Shown: one piece after another, positions 25,899-33,725 of the stretch | Position numbering within the stretch: the first letter of the stretch is position 1 | Layout: each line of letters starts with the position of its first letter | Source: CAWAHD01 sp963781785 | Lineage (GTDB): Bacteria; Planctomycetota; Planctomycetia; Isosphaerales; Isosphaeraceae | DNA length: 64,000 nt | NCBI GenBank assembly: GCA_963781785.1 | Contig: CAWAHD010000005.1 | Span: 682,001-746,000, forward strand | Direction: 5' to 3' | Notes under the pieces: generated by a model | Database searches by the model: none | The model's input: the letters and a program-made list of their open reading frames with translations, nothing else | What the model was told of the DNA's origin: nothing | Program-made: the position numbers and the translations under genes

Positions 25899-26053
25899 AC
25901 AAATTAGTCTTGATCCTGCTCGCCATCTTCCTGCCGCCGGTCGCCGTCGCTCTGAAACGGGGCGTCGGCAAGGATCTTCTTATCAACATCCTTCTTTGCT
26001 TCCTGGTGTTTTTCCCGGGGATGGTTCATGCCTTGTGGGTCGTGTCGCAGTAG
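25895..26053 (+). CDS. YqaE/Pmp3-family stress membrane peptide
   Basis: 52 residues from GTG 25895, overlapping the preceding stop (GTGA). Two hydrophobic helices, LVLILLAIFLPPVAVAL and LLINILLCFLVFFPGMVHAL, with the family's Pro-Pro-x-x-V-x-x and PGxxHALWV patterns. Pmp3 proteins help control membrane potential under salt or cold stress. Translational coupling to the alpha-glucan enzyme links osmoprotection functions. Confidence 0.85.
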   Translation: MNKLVLILLAIFLPPVAVALKRGVGKDLLINILLCFLVFFPGMVHALWVVSQ

Positions 26054-26274
26054 GACCCTCGCCACTCACGGGACTACCAGTGCCTTCTCGACCAGGTTGA
26101 GCTATCGCTGAGAATCAATCGGCCTGTAAAGGGCGTGCCGCGCGCCGGGTGCATCCCACTCGACCAGCAAGAGAATCGTGGTCGTCGCAAGAGGGCAGTG
26201 CCAACGGGCCAAAGTTTGGTCGGCATGCCCTGAGGCGATCTGGTGTCATCATACCGGCCGGACCACGAACAAAC

Positions 26275-26304
26275 TTGCATTTCGCCCGCCGCCGCGCATA
26301 CCAT
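26275..26304 (+). promoter_or_regulatory. Promoter of leader E (TTGCAT-N18-TACCAT)
   Basis: TTGCAT and TACCAT spaced by 18 bp; the -10 box is 66 bp before leader E. About 110 bp upstream of it are homologous to the region upstream of promoter F. Confidence 0.65.
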
Positions 26305-26369
26305 GGAGAATGTTTGGCGGGAGTCGACATGAAACAGCGATTCGTCGGCTCCCGGAACTGATTTGATTG

Positions 26370-26475
26370 GTCGGATGACTAAACGAAGGGCAACCCGGCT
26401 ACGCGGGGTGGCCCGTCGAAGGGTAAGCCGGCGCGGTCGAGGACCTGAGGGTCTTCGACCGCGCCGGCTTTTTTT
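26370..26475 (+). ncRNA. Leader RNA copy E
   Basis: GTCGGATGAC hairpin, AACGAAGGGCAACCCGGC, GGGGTGGCCCGTCGAAGGG, TAAGCCGGCG, then a hairpin with changed but paired bases (GGCGCGGTCGA with TCGACCGCGCC) and seven T residues. The gene at 26540 begins 64 nt later. Confidence 0.8.
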
Positions 26476-26539
26476 GCAACGATCTCGGCATGCCGCCGCG
26501 AGCGGGGTGTTCGAGTTTCTTTCAACGAGGCCAACGCTG

Positions 26540-26977
26540 ATGTCCCATCCCGAAGCGATTTCGAGCCACGACTCGACGACCAGAACCTTGGTACTCGCGA
26601 TGCAAGCCGCCCGGCGTGGGGCAGCAGACGCGCGCGAGGCGGCGGCCCGGACATGTAAGGCGACCGGGCCCTTCGTCAGCCGATTGCTCTACACCACGTG
26701 TTACACCACCGCCTACGGGGTGGCCTTTCCTGCGGTCTTCTTGAGCCGTTCCATCCCCGTGAACAACGCTGCAGTCCAAGGCTTGATCGACGGCGTTCAC
26801 GCGGCGCAGCAAAAGGTCAAAGAACTTTCTGACTCAGCGCACGCGAGTCGACGACCGGCCTCCATGCGGCGGCCCTCTCGCGCGACTGAGACCAAGCCGT
26901 CTGCTTCGTCTGCGTCCCAGCCGGCGCGTCGTGCTCGCACGCCAGCGAAGCGGGGATTGCAAGGTAGGCCCTCATGA
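26540..26977 (+). CDS. Hypothetical protein with basic Ser/Pro-rich tail
   Basis: 145 residues from ATG 26540. An Ala/Arg-rich helix (LAMQAARRGAADAREAAART) is followed by a weakly hydrophobic segment (LLYTTCYTTAYGVAFPAVFL), another helix (GLIDGVHAAQQKVKELSDSA) and a very basic Ser/Pro/Arg-rich tail like histone H1 or phasin-type proteins. No family assigned. It is the only gene between leader E and the convergent gene at 27128. Confidence 0.6.
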   Translation: MSHPEAISSHDSTTRTLVLAMQAARRGAADAREAAARTCKATGPFVSRLLYTTCYTTAYGVAFPAVFLSRSIPVNNAAVQGLIDGVHAAQQKVKELSDSAHASRRPASMRRPSRATETKPSASSASQPARRARTPAKRGLQGRPS

Positions 26978-27127
26978 GCTGTTCGCGACGTTGCGCAGGA
27001 ATCATCTTTTAGTCCTCATCACTGAACGATTTGGGATGGGGATCGCTTGCGCACCGTCCCCTCACGCTATGGCGTGCCCGTCAGTTGCTGGGCCGGCACC
27101 GGGTTCGACACCTTCTTGGGCGGCGGC

Positions 27128-27982
27128 TCAATGGAATCCGCAGGGAACTCGAACCATTGGCATGACACCGTTGCTGAGCTCGGGGTATCCGGGCGCGTAC
27201 GTCGGCGGGACGACGGTCATGAGCTGCTTCGCCGACCAGATCCCATGCCGCTCGTTGCCGGAGAAATAGACGAGCATCTCGAAGGTGAGGGGGTGGTCGA
27301 GCATGTACCGTGAGGCAAGATTCACGCCGAACATGGACGCCGGGAACTCGGCGGCGCGCTCCATGTCGCCGAGGCGGATCGGCTTGGAGAGCTCGATCCC
27401 GGCAGCCATGAAGGCCTTCTGGGTCATCTCGGTGCAATAGAGGGCTGAGTCATCAAGGCAAAACTCATAGTCGAAGGGAACCTGGTTCCGGTAGACTTTG
27501 CGGCAATAGGCCAGGACTTCGGGGACGGCCGTGCGAAACTCGGGCCTCAGGCGCTTGACGCCGATGCAGCCCACGTTGTCGAGAACCCAGACGTGGAGCG
27601 GCTGTCGGGCGGCGGCCGGACGGGTCATATCGTAGACGACCGGGCCGTCCTTCTCGATCGCGATGATGCCGGTGTGCGAGAATGGGCTGTTGCTGCAATT
27701 CGCCAGGAACCGGCTAAAGCCAAAGTAGCCGTGCAGCACTCGGGCATCGCCCATGCGAAAGACGATGTCGCCGTCTTGGAGCACCTCGCGACCCCACCGG
27801 TCCCAGCGGGCCATGTGGGGTGTCATGATGATCGGCGGCAACTTCCCCTCGTCACGGGCCTTGGTGGCCTGCGGACCCCAGTAGTTGCCCTGGAAGCCGG
27901 GCGGCGAAAGCCTCTCGCTCATCTCGCGTTTTTCAGGGGAGATCAACACGAAGGAGAGGAAGAAAAGGAAGATCCCAGTCAT
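27128..27982 (-). CDS. YiiX/NlpC-P60-like (permuted papain fold) protein
   Basis: 284 residues with an N-terminal hydrophobic anchor (GIFLFFLSFVLI). The core has LQDGDIVFRMGDA, SPFSHTGIIAIEKDGPVVYD (His) and DDSALYCTEMTQKAFMAAGI (Cys), as in YiiX/YebB-type permuted NlpC/P60 proteins, which include lipid or amide hydrolases. It is behind leader F, with 130 nt from U-run to start codon. Confidence 0.75.
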   Translation of the reverse strand: MTGIFLFFLSFVLISPEKREMSERLSPPGFQGNYWGPQATKARDEGKLPPIIMTPHMARWDRWGREVLQDGDIVFRMGDARVLHGYFGFSRFLANCSNSPFSHTGIIAIEKDGPVVYDMTRPAAARQPLHVWVLDNVGCIGVKRLRPEFRTAVPEVLAYCRKVYRNQVPFDYEFCLDDSALYCTEMTQKAFMAAGIELSKPIRLGDMERAAEFPASMFGVNLASRYMLDHPLTFEMLVYFSGNERHGIWSAKQLMTVVPPTYAPGYPELSNGVMPMVRVPCGFH

Positions 27983-28112
27983 GAGTCGTAAGCCTCGATC
28001 GATGGATGCGGGTCATGCGGGTGGAAAAGGCCCGATCCCGCGGGCCGGCCGGTTGCGATCGGCCACGACATGGCTGGCAGGCTCATTTGTCGAGGCCGGA
28101 GTCGGATCGTTG

Positions 28113-28219
28113 AAAAAAAAGCCGGCGTGGTCGACAACCCTCAGGTCCTCGGCCGCGCCGGCTTACTCTTCGACGGACCACCCGGAATCGCCGGGCTGCC
28201 CTTCGTCTAGCCATCCGAC
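28113..28219 (-). ncRNA. Leader RNA copy F (upstream of YiiX-like gene)
   Basis: On the minus strand: GTCGGATGGC, TAGACGAAGGGCAGCCCGGC, CCGGGTGGTCCGTCGAAGAG, TAAGCCGGCG, then a hairpin with a few mismatches and eight T residues. Closest to copies B and E. Confidence 0.78.
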
Positions 28220-28286
28220 TCATTCAAATCATTTCGGGGAGCTGCCGGGCGTTTGTCCCATTGGCGACTCCCCCAGAACACTTCTC

Positions 28287-28316
28287 ATGATAACTGCACC
28301 GATGAGAGAAAAGCAA
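28287..28316 (-). promoter_or_regulatory. Promoter of leader F (TTGCTT-N18-TATCAT)
   Basis: On the minus strand TTGCTT and TATCAT are 18 bp apart; the -10 box is 68 bp before leader F. The upstream ~110 bp match those of copy E. Confidence 0.65.
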
Positions 28317-28486
28317 GTCTATTTGTGTTCCGGCCAGTATGATGACCCCAACTCGCATCGGGACGTGCCGACGAAAGCTCGACCCCTTGGGAGATGCTGC
28401 TCTGTGAGTACCACGATTCTGCTGCGTGTGAAGGCTTGAAATGCCGGAGAACGAGTGAATTGCGGCGGAAATTATAGAAAAATCTA

Positions 28487-28515
28487 TTGACATTTGGAAA
28501 CGTTTGATCTCTAAT
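28487..28515 (+). promoter_or_regulatory. Canonical sigma-70 promoter before the LEA-like gene
   Basis: TTGACA at 28487 and TCTAAT at 28510 with 17 bp spacing. It differs from the leader-cassette promoters, so the LEA-like gene appears to be expressed separately, without a leader copy. Confidence 0.6.
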
Positions 28516-28630
28516 GAACTCAGGAAAGGCGCCACTTATGATGGGGTGGGGCGCCAAAGGTCAAGCTGGTCCAACCGCGCGAAAATTCGAGCGGCAGGGA
28601 TTTTTCCACCATCGCAACAGGAGCGAGGTT

Positions 28631-28870
28631 ATGGTGAAAACGAGTGACAAGGTGAAAGCGGAGATGCACGATGCCGCTGTCAAGGTCAAGGACACCGCAC
28701 ACAATGTCGGCGTGAAGGTCAAGGACGCCGCGCACGTTGTTGCGGGAAAGACCAAGGACGCCGCACACGATGCCGGCGTGAAGGTCAAGGACGCGGCGCA
28801 CAACGTTGCCGAGAAGACCAAGGACGTTGTGCACAACGCTGGCGCGAAGATCAAGAACGCAGGCCGCTGA
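28631..28870 (+). CDS. LEA-like 11-residue repeat protein
   Basis: 79 residues from ATG 28631. After KTSDKVKAEMHDAA the protein consists almost entirely of the imperfect 11-mer VKVKDAAHNVG (variants with AGKTKDAAHDA and AEKTKDVVHNA), giving an amphipathic Lys/Ala/His-rich helix with no hydrophobic anchor. This is the pattern of group 3 LEA proteins, which protect against drying and osmotic stress. Family membership is by repeat pattern only. Confidence 0.7.
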   Translation: MVKTSDKVKAEMHDAAVKVKDTAHNVGVKVKDAAHVVAGKTKDAAHDAGVKVKDAAHNVAEKTKDVVHNAGAKIKNAGR

Positions 28871-28937
28871 GCACGCCTGCTTCGAGCAATCCAGGACCTT
28901 GCAGATCGGCGGGGCAACACATCACAGAAGATTTCAC

Positions 28938-28965
28938 TTGCTTTGCCATTCTCGCGCGGGACAAT
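28938..28965 (+). promoter_or_regulatory. Promoter of leader G (TTGCTT-N16-GACAAT)
   Basis: TTGCTT and GACAAT with 16 bp spacing; the -10 box is 64 bp before leader G. Confidence 0.65.
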
Positions 28966-29028
28966 GGAAGTTGTGACTGAGCGCGTGCGGAGCGACATTC
29001 GCCGCCGATGAAAACCTGAATCGAAGCT

Positions 29029-29136
29029 GTCGGATGACTAGATAAAGGGCAACCCGCCTGGGCCGGGGGGCTCGTTAACGAGTAAGCCGGCGTGGCGGAG
29101 CACCTGTGGGTGTTCCGCCACGCCGGCTTTTTTTTT
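29029..29136 (+). ncRNA. Leader RNA copy G (upstream of DUF3309 gene)
   Basis: GTCGGATGAC hairpin, TAGATAAAGGGCAACCCGCC, GGGGGGCTCGTTAACGAG, TAAGCCGGCG, then a hairpin whose stem (GGCGTGGCGGAGCACC with GGTGTTCCGCCACGCC) differs from other copies yet stays paired, and nine T residues. DUF3309 starts 64 nt later. Confidence 0.82.
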
Positions 29137-29200
29137 CGCTTGCCGGGGTGCCCAGGACCGCGGCCTCCACGAGGTCTCTGACCATCGAAAGGGTTAATCC

Positions 29201-29359
29201 ATGGGTCTCGGCACGATCCTGCTGATTGTTCTGGTCCTGCTCCTTCTGGGCGCTTTTCCCAGATGGGGATATAGCCGGAACTGGGGCTACGGCCCCAGCG
29301 GCGGCTTGGGGTTGTTGCTGGTGATCGTACTCGTCTTGGTGTTGGTCGGGCGCATCTGA
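29201..29359 (+). CDS. DUF3309-family small membrane protein
   Basis: 52 residues from ATG 29201. Two hydrophobic helices around a Tyr/Trp/Gly-rich loop: MGLGTILLIVLVLLLLGAFP, WGYSRNWGYGPSGG, LGLLLVIVLVLVLVGRI. This is the DUF3309 pattern. Role unknown; often in stress-induced membrane clusters. Confidence 0.85.
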   Translation: MGLGTILLIVLVLLLLGAFPRWGYSRNWGYGPSGGLGLLLVIVLVLVLVGRI

Positions 29360-29477
29360 GGCGTGTTGGACCCGGTCGGGCGGTAGCGGCCAAACCAATA
29401 TCGTCGTCGTCGCGAGGCGGGGGACTGGCCCCCGGCCGCGGCCAGACTCGTCCCCGTTTGAGAAAGGAAGACGTCCG

Positions 29478-29645
29478 ATGCTCTACTACGCCATTGTGTT
29501 TGCGGTCCTCGCCCTGGTCGCTGGCCTCCTCGGCTTCATAGCACTCGAGGGCACGCTCGCATGGATCGCGAAGGTCTTGCTGCTCGTCTTCGTGGTCATG
29601 TTCGTGGTCTCGATGTTCTTCGGGAGGAGGGGAGCGACGGTTTGA
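29478..29645 (+). CDS. DUF1328-family small membrane protein
   Basis: 55 residues from ATG 29478 behind AGAAAGGAAG. Two hydrophobic helices with the DUF1328 pattern: YYAIVFAVLALVAGLLGFIA, a short GTLAWIAK link, LLLVFVVMFVVSMFFGRR. Unknown function; commonly next to DUF3309 and CsbD genes. Confidence 0.88.
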   Translation: MLYYAIVFAVLALVAGLLGFIALEGTLAWIAKVLLLVFVVMFVVSMFFGRRGATV

Positions 29646-29729
29646 TCTTCGTTGAGGCGGGTCAGCTCAGCGTGGGGCTGCCCGGACACCATTGATTCAA
29701 TTCTTGGTTGCTACAGGAGAGAGGAATTC

Positions 29730-29945
29730 ATGAAACGCACTGTGTCATTAGCCCTCATTCTCGGCGTCCTCGTGTTCCCGGCCGTCGGCCTGATAGGCTG
29801 CGGCGAGGAGTCGAAGACGGAAAGGAAGGAAACCATCACGACGGATGGTGGGACGACCACTTCGAGCACCGAGACCAAGGTCAATTCAACCGGTCCTAAC
29901 CCGCCGCCGAACTCCGCGGGCGAGACCGGCAAGACTGGTAAGTGA
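29730..29945 (+). CDS. Small lipoprotein
   Basis: 71 residues from ATG 29730 behind AGGAGAGAGG. A signal peptide with lipobox LIGC precedes a short Thr/Ser/Glu/Pro-rich mature part (ETKVNSTGPNPPPNSAGE). No domain; probably a surface-anchored disordered peptide. Confidence 0.75.
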   Translation: MKRTVSLALILGVLVFPAVGLIGCGEESKTERKETITTDGGTTTSSTETKVNSTGPNPPPNSAGETGKTGK

Positions 29946-30040
29946 ACACGTCATATCGACCGCCCTTCCGCGTAGTGGAGGCGGTTTTACCGGCCACGCC
30001 CGATTCGGGGCCGATTCCGGGACACCACAGGGAGAGAACC

Positions 30041-30514
30041 GTGGTCACGGCTTCGAACGACGTCGAAGAGATCTACCATCGCATGGCGGTGATTCGCCGC
30101 GAGCTTCATGCCAATGTGCGCGAATCGGTTGCCGGCGCCGAGGCTATGGCCGACTGGGGACGGTACACCTGGACGTATCCCTGGATCGCCCTGGGAGGGG
30201 CAGCCGCGGTCGGATACCTGATCTACACCGGCGGTCACCAGAGGTTCACGGCCAGAACCGTAAACCCGGCTGATCCGGCCGCCTCCGGCGAGTCTGTTGC
30301 CGGAGTTGCGGCCAAGGGTCAGGGACGATCGCGGCCCGGCAGGAATCTTCTGGCTGCCGCCTGCGACATCCTGTTTCCCGTGGCCGTCCGCGCGGGCCAG
30401 AATTACCTGCTGCATTGGCTCGAACAACAATACCCGACGAGGACTGTGGACCAGACCGCTCTTTCGCGGTCGGGCGAGGAGCGCGGCGCCGGGATGGACC
30501 GTGTTGAGCGGTAG
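30041..30514 (+). CDS. DUF3618/DUF883-like membrane-anchored protein
   Basis: 157 residues from GTG 30041, behind GGGAGAGAACC; a longer reading from 29942 has no support. An N-terminal helix (EEIYHRMAVIRRELHANVRE) leads to a hydrophobic segment (YPWIALGGAAAVGYLIYTGG), as in YqjD/DUF3618-type inner-membrane proteins. The C-terminal half is poorly conserved. First of three neighbours (30041, 30571, 30762) that match the usual yqjD-yqjE arrangement. Confidence 0.65.
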   Translation: MVTASNDVEEIYHRMAVIRRELHANVRESVAGAEAMADWGRYTWTYPWIALGGAAAVGYLIYTGGHQRFTARTVNPADPAASGESVAGVAAKGQGRSRPGRNLLAAACDILFPVAVRAGQNYLLHWLEQQYPTRTVDQTALSRSGEERGAGMDRVER

Positions 30515-30570
30515 GACATGGCGCCCCAAGAGAGGCTTCGATCGAAACCAAGTTTTTGGAGGATGCGACG

Positions 30571-30783
30571 ATGATTGACGGCGTTCATGGCAACAGAACC
30601 GAGTTTACTCCGCAACTGGCGGAGATCAAGGCAATGGCGCACCAGGACGTGGCGGTCGCCCGCGAGCGACTGGCCGAGGTGAGATCGCTCGTGAGTGACT
30701 ATCTGGTCAGAGAACCCGTGAAGGCTCTGGGTGCCGCGCTTTTCATAGGAGTCGTCGTCGGATGGTTGATCAGGCGTCCGTGA
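30571..30783 (+). CDS. DUF883 (ElaB/YqjD-like) protein
   Basis: 70 residues from ATG 30571, behind TTTGGAGG. A helix (ARERLAEVRSLVSDYLVREP) and a C-terminal glycine-zipper membrane segment (VKALGAALFIGVVVGWLIRR) define this family. Some members tether ribosomes to the inner membrane in stationary phase. It overlaps the next gene. Confidence 0.85.
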   Translation: MIDGVHGNRTEFTPQLAEIKAMAHQDVAVARERLAEVRSLVSDYLVREPVKALGAALFIGVVVGWLIRRP

Positions 30784-31229
30784 ACGGTCGCGGAACAGCT
30801 CGTGTGCCTGGTTCCGGTTCGGCTGAATTCGACGGGGTCGCCGAGTTCGTCGACGACCTCGCGTCGCTCGCCGAACTCCAGGCCCAGCTCGCGGCCGTCG
30901 ACTTGAGAGAGGCCGCCCGGAAGTCGGCGGTTCCCATCGTGCTGACCGTGGTGGGCCTCGCCGTGGTATTGGCCAGTGTCCCGGTGGCCCTCTTCGGTGC
31001 CGGCTGGCTGCTAGCCGCCCTACTGAAGATCCACCTGGGGTGGGCACTGCTCATGACAGCCGGACTGGCGATGGCTCTCGGCGGACTGGTGGCATGGCTG
31101 GGCGGCCGACGGCTCAGCCACAGCTTCGACAGCTTTCGCCGCTCGCGCAAACAACTCATGCTGAACCTGGCATGGGTTCGGACCGTCCTTGTCACCAGCG
31201 CGCGGCCGCAACCGCGGCGTCGTTTGTGA
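30762..31229 (+). CDS. YqjE/holin-superfamily III membrane protein
   Basis: 155 residues from ATG 30762 (GTG 30780 is an alternative at the stop of the previous gene). Two long hydrophobic helices: VPIVLTVVGLAVVLASVPVA and WALLMTAGLAMALGGLVAWL, with a charged helix before (EFVDDLASLAELQAQLAAVD). Matches the YqjE/phage-holin-like family. No phage genes nearby; the link is to DUF883. Confidence 0.8.
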   Translation: MVDQASVNGRGTARVPGSGSAEFDGVAEFVDDLASLAELQAQLAAVDLREAARKSAVPIVLTVVGLAVVLASVPVALFGAGWLLAALLKIHLGWALLMTAGLAMALGGLVAWLGGRRLSHSFDSFRRSRKQLMLNLAWVRTVLVTSARPQPRRRL

Positions 31230-31342
31230 TGCCTGATACAGGCAGAGCGCGTGCTCCCAAGTGATCCATTGAGGTTGGATCGAAATCCACCGAGGGGGCC
31301 GGAATCGCACCGGCAGACCCCGCAACACGGAGAGAAGCAACC

Positions 31343-31732
31343 ATGGCGATCAACGTGCAGACGATTCAAGGAGAGTGGAATCAGCTCTGCGGTCTGGCAA
31401 GGCAGCGCTGGAGTCAGTTGACCGAGGACGACCTCGGGGTGCACGAGGGCAATCTCGAACAGCTCGTCGGCCGGATCCAGCAAAAGACCGGCGAGGGGCG
31501 CGACGTGATCGAGAAATTCTTCTCGGATATGACTTCGCGCGGCTCATCAACGGTTGCGCATGCGGCCGAGGCTGCCGGGCGGTACGCCCACCGGGTAAGC
31601 GACCAGCTCAGCGAGCGTTACGATAATGCTCAGAGTCTCGTCCGCCACCACCCGATGGAGACGGTGCTAGCGGCCTTCGGCATCGGCCTGGTCGCCGGGC
31701 TAATCACCGGGCTGGCGATCCGAGCCCGTTGA
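31343..31732 (+). CDS. CsbD domain fused to a DUF883-type membrane anchor
   Basis: 129 residues from ATG 31343. Residues 1-60 are CsbD-like (GEWNQLCGLARQRWSQLTED, NLEQLVGRIQQKTGEGRDVI). Residues ~75-129 hold a helix and the DUF883-type end (HHPMETVLAAFGIGLVAGLI, TGLAIRAR). The fusion anchors a normally soluble stress protein to the membrane. Its N-terminal half is paralogous to the CsbD protein at 18657. Confidence 0.82.
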   Translation: MAINVQTIQGEWNQLCGLARQRWSQLTEDDLGVHEGNLEQLVGRIQQKTGEGRDVIEKFFSDMTSRGSSTVAHAAEAAGRYAHRVSDQLSERYDNAQSLVRHHPMETVLAAFGIGLVAGLITGLAIRAR

Positions 31733-31768
31733 GCTCTGCCTGAACAGTTACCCGCAAGGAACATCGCG

Positions 31769-33607
31769 ATGGCCAGTCAACGCAAGTCGCCGATGGACCA
31801 TCCGGCCGTCGTGACGTTCCTGATGCTGGCAGTGATTGGCGCGATGTCGCTCGCGGCCGAGGTGCTGAAGCCCCTGGCCCTGGCGGTTCTACTCAGCTTC
31901 GCATTGGCGCCACTTGCGGGATTCTTCGAGCGATTTCGGTTGCCGCGAGCCATCGCGGTCGTTCTCACGGTCGCCCTCGCACTCGGGACCTTGAGCGCGA
32001 TCGGCTACGTCGTCGTGCGCCAGGTCTCCACGCTGGCCTACAGACTACCGGACTATAAAAAGGAAATTCAAAAGAAGGTGGACTTCCTGAAGCCCTCGGA
32101 CGACACGGCCTACCATCGTGCGCAGGAAGTCGCGGGCGACGTGGCCAAGTCGCTCGACACGCCGGTCGTCAAGGGCCACGAAGCGATGGCGGTACGCGTC
32201 GTCGAGGAGCCCACGTTCCGCCAGCGCCTCCAGGCCGCCGTCGGGCCTTACCTGGAGATCATCGGCGTCGGCACTTTCGTGCTCATCCTGGTCCTGTTCA
32301 TTCTCATCAACCGGGAGGACCTGGGAGATCGGATCGTTCAGCTCTTTGGCCAGCGCCGGATCAACCTCACGACACGGACCATGGGCGAGATCGGCCAGCG
32401 GATCAGCCGCTACCTGGCGATGATCACGCTGATCAACTCGGGATTCGGACTGATCATCGGCCTGGGCCTGTGGACAATCGGCGTGCCGTATGCGGTGCTG
32501 TGGGGATGCCTGGCAGCGATGTTGCGGTTCATCCCCTATGTGGGGGCGGGAGTAGCATTGCTGTTGCCATTGCTCTTCTCGGTCGCGTATTTCCCGGGCT
32601 GGAGACAGCCGCTGGAAGTGGTCGCATTCTTCGGCGCGGTCGAGGTGGCTCTCTCCTATCTGGAGCCGGTCATCTACGGCAAGACCACCGGGGTGTCGGC
32701 CCTTGGTCTCCTGGTCGCGGCAGTGTTCTGGACGTGGCTCTGGGGGCTGCTTGGCACGTTGCTGTCGACGCCCATGACACTCTGCCTGGCCGTTCTCGGC
32801 AAGTACGTTCCCAGCCTGAGCTTCTTCGCGACGATTCTGGGTGATGAGGCCGAGCTCGACCAAGATATCAGGTTTTACCAGCGGCTCGTCTCGCTCGACC
32901 AGGACGGCGCCACCGCGGTGGTCGAATCCGCGCTCAAGACACGCCCGCGCGCCGAGGTCTTTGATCAGATCCTGGTTCCGGCCCTGTCGCGCGCCGAGCG
33001 CGACCTGGCGCGGGGCGAGCTGGAGGAGAGCGACATGGCCTTCTTTCGGCGCGTAATCGGCGAGATCCTCGACGACCTGGAAGGGACGGAAGTGATCGAT
33101 TTGAAAATCCCTGCCCTGTCGGGCGAAAGCGAGCCAGTGCGGGGCAACGGGACCCCGGCGTTGCCACCCTTCGAAGTCGCCGGCGTGGCGGTGAGCGGTA
33201 CCTCCGACGCCCTGACCTTGCGGATGCTGGGACAGCTCCTGGCCCCGTCCAAACGGACACTTGGGAGTATCAAGGACGCCGGCTCGCCGATGCAGCTCGC
33301 TGATCGCGTGGCGGAACAGTCCCCGGCGATGGTCATCCTGTCGCATCTGCCCCCGGAGCCTCTCGCGCAGGCCCGCTACCAGGTCCGGCGGCTCCGGTCA
33401 CGGTTCGCCGGGCTGGCGATCATCGTGGGGCGCTGGGGGGAGACGGACAGTGAGGCGGCGTCCGAGGGGCTCTCCGGAGTCGGGGCCACACACGTGGCCT
33501 TCACGCTCGCCGATGCCCGCGACCAGATCCTGGCCAGGGCCGCCTCCGCGGTTCCGGCAACGGCAGCGCCGCGACGAGAGGCTGAGCCTACGCTGATGAA
33601 GAGTTGA
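31769..33607 (+). CDS. AI-2E/PerM-family permease with a long C-terminal domain
   Basis: 612 residues. The N-terminal ~360 residues form the eight-helix PerM/AI-2E transporter domain (PLALAVLLSFALAPLAGFFE, ISRYLAMITLINSGFGLIIG, YGKTTGVSALGLLVAAVFWT). The C-terminal ~250 residues are soluble, with an alpha/beta part (AVSGTSDALTLRMLGQLLAP, PAMVILSHLPPEPLAQARYQ, AGLAIIVGRWGETDSEAASE) resembling B12-binding or receiver-like folds. The substrate is uncertain; members include autoinducer-2 exporters and Na+/H+ antiporters. It ends the 29-33 kb run of stress-membrane genes. Confidence 0.85.
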   Translation: MASQRKSPMDHPAVVTFLMLAVIGAMSLAAEVLKPLALAVLLSFALAPLAGFFERFRLPRAIAVVLTVALALGTLSAIGYVVVRQVSTLAYRLPDYKKEIQKKVDFLKPSDDTAYHRAQEVAGDVAKSLDTPVVKGHEAMAVRVVEEPTFRQRLQAAVGPYLEIIGVGTFVLILVLFILINREDLGDRIVQLFGQRRINLTTRTMGEIGQRISRYLAMITLINSGFGLIIGLGLWTIGVPYAVLWGCLAAMLRFIPYVGAGVALLLPLLFSVAYFPGWRQPLEVVAFFGAVEVALSYLEPVIYGKTTGVSALGLLVAAVFWTWLWGLLGTLLSTPMTLCLAVLGKYVPSLSFFATILGDEAELDQDIRFYQRLVSLDQDGATAVVESALKTRPRAEVFDQILVPALSRAERDLARGELEESDMAFFRRVIGEILDDLEGTEVIDLKIPALSGESEPVRGNGTPALPPFEVAGVAVSGTSDALTLRMLGQLLAPSKRTLGSIKDAGSPMQLADRVAEQSPAMVILSHLPPEPLAQARYQVRRLRSRFAGLAIIVGRWGETDSEAASEGLSGVGATHVAFTLADARDQILARAASAVPATAAPRREAEPTLMKS

Positions 33608-33639
33608 TCTTTCGCTCGTGCCGCGTTCCCCCGGATTTC

Positions 33640-33720
33640 GTTGCCCCCTTTTCCCCCCCTTGCGAAGGGGGGGTTTGGGGGGGTGGTTGCCGCGCCGCCA
33701 GTTACAAAGCCGTCGCTCGC
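33640..33720. repeat. C7/G7 palindromic interspersed repeat
   Basis: TTCCCCCCTTGCGAAGGGG is followed by a G-rich arm and TGGTTGCCGCGCCGCCAG. The same unit occurs at 43655-43865 and in tandem at 51800-52090. It forms a hairpin around TTGCGAAG or TTCGCAAG and lies between convergent genes, where it may also terminate transcription. Confidence 0.7.
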
Positions 33721-33725
33721 GGCGA

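Noticed and set aside
30762..31229. Holin as evidence for a prophage
   Set aside because: No other phage genes; the DUF883-YqjE pair is a chromosomal stress arrangement.
31769..33607. Quorum-sensing role from the AI-2E name
   Set aside because: The family is functionally mixed and no luxS or lsr genes are present; only family membership is claimed.
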